This document shows positions 56,181-64,000 of a stretch of DNA of 64,000 nt, piece by piece. The stretch lies in contig NC_064047.1 of the NCBI RefSeq assembly GCF_932526225.1, positions 7,749,501 through 7,813,500 of the forward strand. Reading direction: 5' to 3'. Every line of letters begins with the position of its first letter. Position 1 is the stretch's first letter. A model generated the notes under the pieces. It did no database searches. It saw only the letters and a program-made list of their open reading frames with translations, and was not told the origin of the DNA. The translations under genes were made by a program, and so were the position numbers. Origin of the DNA: Nematostella vectensis (lineage: Eukaryota > Cnidaria > Anthozoa > Actiniaria > Edwardsiidae).

Positions 56181-59100
56181 TCAGTTTGATGTTGGAAATT
56201 CTTCTTGCTTCTCGCTGGAAACACTACCCTCACATTTCTCGCTCGTCGTCATTGACGTGAGGGGGATTGTCTCCCCGTCTTTAAAATCCTCTGTGGACCG
56301 TGTCACTGTCGTCATTAATGTGTGTTGTGTGGGGGGAGCCTTATACAGCTTCCAGGATAGGAAAAAGAAGAACGCGCCGCACGCTAAAATATAGAAACAG
56401 TATCATTAAACCAGGCCAAGTATATACCTCGCGTTGGACATCAGATAAACATTTTGACGTCTGAATTAGCACGGCGCTGAGCACGGCTGTGCTGGTTCTG
56501 CTAGACGTAAAAGGGACGGCCACGATTCAAACGGCGAGCTTTTGTTGCGCCAAATCAAATGAATTTTTTTTGTGATTCGTGCAATACAACCGAATCGTTG
56601 TTCCGCGACCGCCGAGAATTCAAATCAATTTCTCGTCTGGGAATAGCTCGTAGTCAATCATTCCACCGTGACCAATCATTCTCCTTGCTGTGTGCAGTAA
56701 AATGGTTTATGAAGCGACAGTGAAAACATGAAAGCCATGGATTGGCTTAAACAGTTGATTGACGACGCGCTATTCCAAAACGACACATGGGTTTTGGATT
56801 CGCCAAGGTCGCGCAACGCTGACATCTTCGAATCTTCGCATATGATGAGTTGGGGCGTGCTACATCTGAACCAACGTTGAAACCAAGCATTTGGTTCGCC
56901 ACAAATAGTGGTCCGCATAGGGAGGTGGCGGTTATACAAAATACCTGATGCTATGGTAGAGGTGGTCTGTAACCAGGTGTCAAGTGCATTCATCTCGTAA
57001 TACAAACAGCTCCCCCTTCCCTCGCAGCTATCTTCCCATAGCACGCAGTGTCTGTCGAAGAACGCCCCAAATATCAGGGGAGCGGGAAGAAAGGCGAACA
57101 GTTTTAGGAAGACCACTTGGAAGCCCAAGGCGTACGCGCGCTGGTTCTCCGGAACACATCTAAAAGGGTCAAATTATGTTTATTTGTATGATAAAAAAAA
57201 CCTACAAACACGCAGTAGAATAGCGAAATTGAGGAATCAGGCGCAAAAAAGAGGAAACATCAGCGAAACTACTCCGCTTTCACAGAGGCGAAAAACATTC
57301 CGAACCCTGTGTTGGTATATTTATTTTTTATATGTTTGTTGGTCGCAGATGTTTCAATGTTCATCCCTTAGAAACAGTTTGGCAAAATTTGCTAATGCTT
57401 GTTTGTATTTGGCATAGTTCCACAATATCTAAAACGCTTCTCTCAGCGAGAGTATACTGGTGTGTAGATGCAACGCAATGCGGTCCTCACCTAATAAGCA
57501 CCGTTCTCACTGGAGTAAGAGCAACACCGAAGATAAATATGGTGACGAAAAGTCTGTAATTCGAGACTGGACTAGTGTGTGAATGTAATGAAAGGTGGCC
57601 CTCACCTTATAAGCACCGTTCTCACTGGAGTAAGAGCTACACCGAAGATAAGTATGGTGACGCCCAAACTTATGACAAAGAGATAAAAATTTTTGCACTT
57701 CCTGTCACAATATCCCTCCTTTGCCATTGGCGTGCCACTTGGTAGAGCACTAGGGCCAGTTGAGACACAGCTACAGTTAGTAAATGTCTGGAATATAGAA
57801 AGTAAAAAAAAAAACACGATGAAGCGACTATTAAATTTTTAATGAGTAAGTGAGACACATGTGCGTTTTACCCACAAATTTACTTTCCACCATATATATA
57901 TATATATAGAGAGAGAGAGAGCGGCGGGATATACCGACCTAAAGTGCTCAACAAGAAAATCCCCCAGCCACGTCAAAAATTTAATGGTCAACCATTTAAA
58001 GTCCCCATACCTGTCTGTCTAGTTTAGTATGATCACTTTTCTAAGTCTCCATACCTGTGTTTCTAGCTTAGTATGATCACTTTTCTAAGTCTCCATACCT
58101 GTGTGTCTAGCTCAGTATGATTTCTTTTCTAAGTCTCCATACCTGTGTGTCTAGCTTAGTACGATCACTTTTCTAAGTCTCCATACCTGTGTGTCTAGCT
58201 TAATATGCTCTCTTTTCTAAGTCTCCATACCTGTGTGTCTAGCTTAGTACGATCACTTTTCTAAGTCTCCATACCTGTGTGTCTAGCTTAGTACGATCAC
58301 TTTTCTAAGTCTCCCTACCTGTGTGTCTAGCTTAGTATGATTTCTTTTCTAAGTCTCCATACCTGTGTGTCTAGCTTAGTACGATCACTTTTCTAAGTCT
58401 CCATACCTTGTATCTAGCTTAGTATGATCTCTTTTCTAAGTCTCCATACCTGTGTATCTAGCTTAGTATGATCACTTTTCTAAGTCTCCTACCTGTGTGT
58501 CTTGCTTAGTATGATCACTTTTCTAAGTCTCCATACCTGTGTGTCTAGCTTAGTATGATCACTTTTCTAAGTCTCCATACCTGTGTGTCTAGCTTAGTAT
58601 GATCACTTTTCTAAGTCTCCATACCTTGTATCTAGCTTAGTATGATCTCTTTTCTAAGTCTCCATACCTTGTATCTAGCTTAGTATGATCTCTTTTCTAA
58701 GTCTCCATACCTGTGTGTCTAGCTTAGTATGATCACTTTTCTAAGTCTCCATACCTGTGTTTCTAGCTTAGTATAATCTCTTTTCTAAGTCTCCCTACCT
58801 GTGTGTCTAGCTTAGTACGATCACTTTTCTAAGTCTCCATACCTGTGTGTCTAGCTTAGTATGATCACTTTTCTAAGTCTCCCTACCTGTGTCTAGCTTA
58901 GTATGATCACTTTTCTAAGTCTCCCTACCTGTGTGTCTAGCTTAGTATGATCACTATTCTAAGTCTCCATACCTGTGTTTCTAGCTTAGTATGATCACTT
59001 TTCTAAGTCTCCCTAACTGTGTGTCTAGCTTAGTACTATCACTTTTCTAAGTCTCCCTACCTGTGTGTCTAGCTTAGTACGATCACTTTTCTAAGTCTCC

Positions 59101-62100
59101 CTACCTGTGTGTCTAGCTTAGTACGATCACTTTTCTAAGTCTCCCTACCTGTGTGTCTAGCTTAGTACGATCACTTTTCTAAGTCTCCCTACCTGTGTGT
59201 CTAGCTTAGTATGATCTCTTTTCTAAGTCTCCATACCTGTGTGTCTGGCTTAGTATGATCACTTTTCTAAGTCTCCCTACCTGTGTGTCTTGTTTAGTAT
59301 GATCTCTTTTCTAAGTCTCCCTACCTGTGTGTCTAGCTTAGTACGATCACTTTTCTAAGTCTCCCTACCTGTGTGTCTAGCTTAGTACGATCACTTTTCT
59401 AAGTCTCCCTACCTGTGTGTCTAGCTTAGTACGATCACTTTTCTAAGTCTCCATACCTGTGTGTCTAGCTTAGTACGATCACTTTTCCAAGTCTCCATAC
59501 CTGTGTGTCTAGCTTAGTACGATCACTTTTCTAAGTCTCCCTACCTGTGTGTCTAGCTTAGTATGATCTCTTTTCTAAGTCTCCATACCTGTGTGTCTAG
59601 CTTAGTACGATCACTTTTCTAAGTCTCCCTACCTGTGTGTCTAGCTTAGTATGCTCTCTTTTCTAAGTCTCCATACCTGTGTGTCTAGCTTAGTACGATC
59701 ACTTTTCTAAGTCTCCCTACCTGTGTGTCTAGCTTAGTATGCTCTCTTTTCTAAGTCTCCCTACCTGTGTGTCTAGCTTAGTACGATCACTTTTCTAAGT
59801 CTCCCTACCTGTGTGTCTAGCTTAGTATGCTCTCTTTTCTAAGTCTCCATACCTGTGTGTCTAGCTTAGTACGATCACTTTTCTAAGTCTCCCTACCTGT
59901 GTGTCTAGCTTAGTATGCTCTCTTTTCTAAGTCTCCATACCTGTGTGTCTAGCTTAGTACGATCACTTTTCTAAGTCTCCCTACCTGTGTGTCTAGCTTA
60001 GTATGCTCTCTTTTCTAAGTCTCCATACCTGTGTGTCTAGCTTAGTACGATCACTTTTCTAAGTCTCCCTACCTGTGTGTCTAGCTTAGTATGCTCACTA
60101 TTCTAAGTCTCCATACCTGTGTGTCTAGCTTAGTACGATCACTTTTCTAAGTCTCCATACCTGTGTGTCTAGCTTAGTATTATCACTATTCTAAGTCTCC
60201 ATACCTGTGTGTCTAGCTTAGTATGATCACTATTCTAAGTCTCCATACCTGTGTGTCTAGCTTAGTACGATCACTTTTCTAAGTCTCCCTACCTGTGTGT
60301 CTAGCTTAGTATGATCACTATTCTAAGTCTCCATACCTGTGTGTCTAGCTTAGTACGATCACTTTTCTAAGTCTCCCTACCTGTGTGTCTAGCTTAGTAC
60401 GATCACTTTTCTAAGTCTCCATACCTGTGTGTCTAGCTTAGTATGCTCTCTTTTCTAAGTCTCCCTACCTGTGTGTCTAGCTTAGTACGATCACTTTTCT
60501 AAGTCTCCAAACCTGTGTGTCTAGCTTAGTATGCTCTCTTTTCTAAGTCTCCCTACCTGTGTTTCTAGCTTAGTATGATTTCTTTTCTAAGTCTCCATAC
60601 CTGTGTGTCTAGCTTAGTACGATCACTTTTCTAAGTCTCCATACCTGTGTGTCTTGCTTAGTATGATCTCTTTTCTAAGTCTCCATACCTGTGTGTCTAG
60701 CTTAGTATGATTTCTTTTCTAAGTCTCCATACCTGTGTGTCTAGCTTAGTATGATTTCTTTTCTAAGTCTCCATACCTGTGTTTCTAGCTTAGTATGCTC
60801 TCTTTTCTAAGTCTCCATACCTGTGTGTCTAGCTTAGTATGATCTCTTTTCTAAGTCTCCATACCTGTGTGTCTAGCTTAGTACGATCACTTTTCTAAGT
60901 CTCCATACCTGTGTTTCTAGCTTAGTATGATCTCTTTTCTAAGTCTCCATACCTTGTATCTAGCTTAGTATGATCACTATTCTAAGTCTCCATACCTGTG
61001 TGTCTAGCTTAGTATAATCTCTTTTCTAAGTCTTCATACCTGTGTCTCTAGCTTAGTATGCTCTCTTTTCTAAGTCTCCATACCTTGTATCTAGCTTAGT
61101 ATGATCACTATTCTAAGTCTCCATACCTGTGTGTCTAGCTTAGTATGATCACTTTTCTAAGTCTCCATACCTGTGTGTCTAGCTTAGTATGATCACTTTT
61201 CTAAGTCTCCATACCTGTGTGTCTAGCTTAGTATGATCACTATTCTAAGTCTCCATACCTGTGTGTCTAGCTTAGTATGATCACTTTTCTAAGTCTCCCT
61301 ACCTGTGTGTCTAGCTTAGTACGATCACTTTTCTAAGTCTCCCTACCTGTGTTTCTAGCTTAGTATGATCACTTTTCTAAGTCTCCATACCTGTGTGTCT
61401 AGCTTAGTATGATCACTATTCTAAGTCTCCATACCTGTGTGTCTAGCTTAGTATGATCACTATTCTAAGTCTCCATACCTGTGTGTCTAGCTTAGTATGA
61501 TCACTATTCTAAGTCTCCATACCTGTGTGTCTAGCTTAGTATGATCACTATTCTAAGTCTCCATACCTGTGTGTCTAGCTTAGTATGATCACTATTCTAA
61601 GTCTCCATACCTGTGTGTCTAGCTTAGTATGATCACTATTCTAAGTCTCCATACCTGTGTGTCTAGCTTAGTATGATCACTTTTCTAAGTCTCCATACCT
61701 TGTATCTAGCTTAGTATGATCTCTTTTCTAAGTCTCCCTACCTGTGTGTCTAGCTTAGTATGATCACTATTCTAAGTCTCGATACCTGTGTGTCTAGCTT
61801 AGTATGATCACTATTCTAAGTCTCCATACCTGTGTGTCTAGCTTAGTATGATCACTTTTCTAAGTCTCCCTACCTGTGTTTCTAGCTTAGTATGATCACT
61901 TTTCTAAGTCTCCATACCTTGTATCTAGCTTAGTATGATCACTTTTCTAAGTCTCCTACCTGTGTGTCTTGCTTAGTATGATCACTATTCTAAGTCTCCA
62001 TACCTGTGTGTCTAGCTTAGTATGATCACTATTCTAAGTCTCCATACCTGTGTGTCTAGCTTAGTATGATCACTATTCTAAGTCTCCATACCTGTGTGTC

Positions 62101-63723
62101 TAGCTTAGTACGATCACTTTTCTAAGTCTCCATACCTTGTATCTAGCTTAGTATGATCTCTTTTCTAAGTCTCCATACCTGTGTGTCTAGCTTAGTACGA
62201 TCACTTTTCTAAGTCTCCATACCTGTGTGTCTAGCTTAGTACGATCACTTTTCTAAGTCTCCCTACCTGTGTGTCTAGCTTAGTATGATTTCTTTTCTAA
62301 GTCTCCATACCTGTGTGTCTAGCTTAGTACGATCACTTTTCTAAGTCTCCATACCTTGTATCTAGCTTAGTATGATCTCTTTTCTAAGTCTCCATACCTG
62401 TGTATCTAGCTTAGTATGATCACTTTTCTAAGTCTCCTACCTGTGTGTCTTGCTTAGTATGATCACTTTTCTAAGTCTCCATACCTGTGTGTCTAGCTTA
62501 GTATGATCACTTTTCTAAGTCTCCATACCTGTGTGTCTAGCTTAGTATGATCACTTTTCTAAGTCTCCATACCTTGTATCTAGCTTAGTATGATCTCTTT
62601 TCTAAGTCTCCATACCTTGTATCTAGCTTAGTATGATCTCTTTTCTAAGTCTCCATACCTGTGTGTCTAGCTTAGTATGATCACTTTTCTAAGTCTCCAT
62701 ACCTGTGTTTCTAGCTTAGTATAATCTCTTTTCTAAGTCTCCCTACCTGTGTGTCTAGCTTAGTACGATCACTTTTCTAAGTCTCCCTACCTGTGTGTCT
62801 AGCTTAGTACGATCACTTTTCTAAGTCTCCCTACCTGTGTGTCTAGCTTAGTACGATCACTTTTCTAAGTCTCCCTACCTGTGTTTCTAGCTTAGTATGA
62901 TCACTTTTCTAAGTCTCCATACCTTGTATCTAGCTTAGTATGATCTCTTTTCTAAGTCTCCCTACCTGTGTGTCTAGCTTAGTACGATCACTTTTCTAAG
63001 TCTCCCTACCTGTGTGTCTAGCTTTGTAGTACAACCGGCCTGGCAAGGCGCAAAGTACATGATGCCGTTTACACCGCAGACGGGATTGTAGTTGGAGCGG
63101 AGACAGCTGCAGTTCTGGTTACAAGGCGCTGTTAGACTTGAATCCATCTCTGAGCTATATGAAAAAAAACAAAATACAGTGAAACTTTCATATAACTGAT
63201 ACCATCGGGACATAACAATGTGTAAAAAATAATTATATTAATGCACCAATGTATTTAGCTAATTGTGGACAGAGGAGCTCCGGCTTAACGTAATTATCAG
63301 AAAATGTAGAGAGCCAGGTTTGTACACCTCAGAAAAAAATCCAAGTCGACGTGACCTGGGTTCGAACCCTGGTCCTCTTGCTTGGGAGACGAGGCCCGTA
63401 TCACTGAGCTATCGCGCCACTCCAAACACGCGCCACTGACCGTCTTATATGGAGGTTATATTAATACAGTTTGAATTTGATTGGGATTACAATGTTTGGA
63501 AGAGAAGTGCTGCGCGCGGTTTAGGAGACAAGAACTTGCCCCTACCTGTCATTGTATGGAACGTTAACCCCCGCGAACTCCAGTGTCGAACATCCGGGAA
63601 TGTAGAATGCAGGAATGGCGATTAAGCCGACTATTGATAACACCATACACATCTTGGCCGACCCGCGGCACGCGTCCTTTAATTTCAGTCGACGGACAAG
63701 AAGACTGCCCCCTATAATACCAC
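56181..63723 (-). CDS. Organic anion transporter (SLCO/OATP), 3' half; gene runs past the window
   Basis: Five exons in consistent phase: 63723-63546, 63154-63010, 57787-57606, 57159-56945 and 56383-56181. OATPs are 12-span plasma-membrane exchangers of organic anions such as bile salts, conjugates and prostaglandins. The first exon here gives a membrane segment with GGIIGGSLLVRRLKL and GSAKMCMVLSIVGLIAIPAF, ending AGVNVPY. The second gives the extracellular Kazal-like domain: CNQNCSCLRSNYNPVCGVNG, then CQAGCTT. The third continues it (TFTNCSCV) and enters a span (VTILIFGVALTPVRTVLIR). The fourth has VPENQRAYALGFQVVFLKLF, PLIFGAFFDRHC and the CLYYE motif. The last has the final span and a T/S/E-rich cytosolic tail ending EEFPTSN. 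The N-terminal spans and the start lie beyond 64000. The second intron (5.2 kb) is almost entirely minisatellite. No break was seen in these exons. Confidence 0.9.
57486..57546 (-). pseudogene. Duplicated 3' piece of an SLCO exon with its donor site
   Basis: About 60 bp copying the end of the exon at 57606-57787: in sense it reads VTIFIFGVALTPVRTVLI followed by a GTGAGG donor, as in the true exon (VTILIFGVALTPVRTVLI). It lies 60 bp inside the following intron and lacks its own acceptor and the upstream part of the exon, so it is a partial duplicate. Confidence 0.85.
57890..57922. repeat. (TA)n(GA)n microsatellite
   Basis: 'tatatatatatatata' followed by 'gagagagagagag' in the SLCO intron just left of the large minisatellite. 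Confidence 0.9.
58001..63025. repeat. 5 kb minisatellite of 44-bp units built on a splice donor
   Basis: About 114 copies of a 44-bp unit, on the + strand 'ctagcttagtatgatcactt' then 'ttctaagtctccatacctgt' then 'gtgt'. Common variants are atgatc/acgatc, cactt/tctct, ccatacc/ccctacc, and a shortened 'ccataccttgtatctag' form. The right edge overlaps the last 16 or so bases of the SLCO Kazal exon and its donor: in sense the exon end and intron start read 'aagctagacacacag' + 'gtaggg', and nearly every unit has 'aagctagacacacag' + 'gtatgg' or 'gtaggg'. The array fills the intron between 63010 and 57787. Confidence 0.97.
63318..63422 (-). mobile_element. tRNA-derived SINE fragment in SLCO intron 1 of the window
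   Basis: On the minus strand, 'gatagctcagtgatacgg' (A-box-like) and 'agggttcgaaccc' (B box) sit at tRNA-like spacing, followed by a tRNA-unrelated tail ('gtcacgtcgacttgg' then a T run). The anticodon stem is distorted and no acceptor stem closes, so I call a SINE rather than a tRNA gene. Confidence 0.65.
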
Positions 63724-63770
63724 CTGTGACCAGGAAGAAACGAAAATTAGTAAATACAGCAAAACCCCAG

Positions 63771-63995
63771 GACAGAACAAACACGAACAAAACTCGAACA
63801 CAACACGATCACAACACGAAACAGAACTCGAACACTGCCCGATCACAACAAGAACAGAACTCAAAAGCAAACCGAACACAACACGAACAGAACTCGAATA
63901 GAGCCCGAACACAACATAAACAGAACTCGAAAACAGCCAGAACACAACGCGAACATAACTCGAACACAACAAAAACTGAGCTCGAATACAGACAG
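63771..63995. repeat. Imperfect 20-22-bp minisatellite
   Basis: Repeated 'cacaacacgaacagaactcg' variants to the right edge of the window, in the SLCO intron. The minus-strand 86-codon ORF of this stretch is a repeat artefact. Confidence 0.8.
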
Positions 63996-64000
63996 CCCTA

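Noticed and set aside
58001..63025. CRISPR-like array
   Set aside because: Units are contiguous with no unique spacers, the genome is clearly eukaryotic, and the unit derives from an exon-intron junction.
63350..63420. Functional tRNA gene on the minus strand
   Set aside because: Box-like sequences are present, but the anticodon arm is distorted and a T-rich SINE-like tail follows.

Overview
This window looks like nuclear DNA of an early-branching animal, most likely an anthozoan cnidarian (sea anemone or coral type). Genes are split by GT-AG introns and encode animal-specific families: LSM10 of the U7 snRNP, FAM228, profilin-4, a CD164-type sialomucin, ashwin, an organic anion transporter (SLCO/OATP) and Ly6/uPAR three-finger proteins. 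Between them lie many short inverted-repeat transposons, truncated LINEs, tRNA-derived SINEs and very long minisatellites. I cannot fix the species from sequence alone.

Layout. 0-8 kb: two intronless Ly6/uPAR paralogues on the + strand (3.5 and 6.8 kb) among MITEs and small satellites. 8.2-11.1 kb: a 2.9 kb minisatellite of 44-bp units. 11.1-16.8 kb: a multi-exon gene on the - strand that I do not recognise, with a 37-bp minisatellite filling one intron. 17.4 kb: LSM10 (+), then a dead LINE. 20.1-26.0 kb: FAM228 (-, 8 exons). 26.7-30.1 kb: profilin-4 (+, 4 exons). 31.3-32.1 kb: CD164-like sialomucin (-, 2 coding exons). 32.6-34.6 kb: ashwin (+, 3 exons). 36.5-39 kb: a small ORF and a duplicated segment whose second copy carries a Harbinger-like insertion. 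39.4-48.9 kb: mostly mobile DNA (MULE-like element, a 1.5 kb long-inverted-repeat element, a nested TTAA MITE, a LINE remnant) plus a decayed gene of a fibrinogen-like/skeletal-matrix-like family. 49-55 kb: microsatellite, duplications, one unassigned C-terminal exon and TIR elements. 56.2-63.7 kb and beyond: the 3' half of an SLCO transporter gene (-), whose Kazal-exon intron holds a 5 kb minisatellite of 44-bp units.

The six genes from 11 to 35 kb form three head-to-head pairs: unknown gene/LSM10, FAM228/PFN4 and CD164-like/ashwin. Their start codons are 544, 617 and 597 bp apart, which suggests shared bidirectional promoters. FAM228 and PFN4 are also neighbours in the human genome (2p23.3), so this pair may be old conserved microsynteny.

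The most unusual observation concerns two unrelated minisatellites that both start on a splice junction. The 44-bp array at 58-63 kb repeats the 5' splice site of the SLCO Kazal exon more than 100 times. The 37-bp array at 12.2-13.6 kb repeats sequence matching a 3' splice site of the unknown gene. Gene models here were built by hand from reading frames, splice consensus and phase agreement. Family names rest on recognised motifs, not on a database search.
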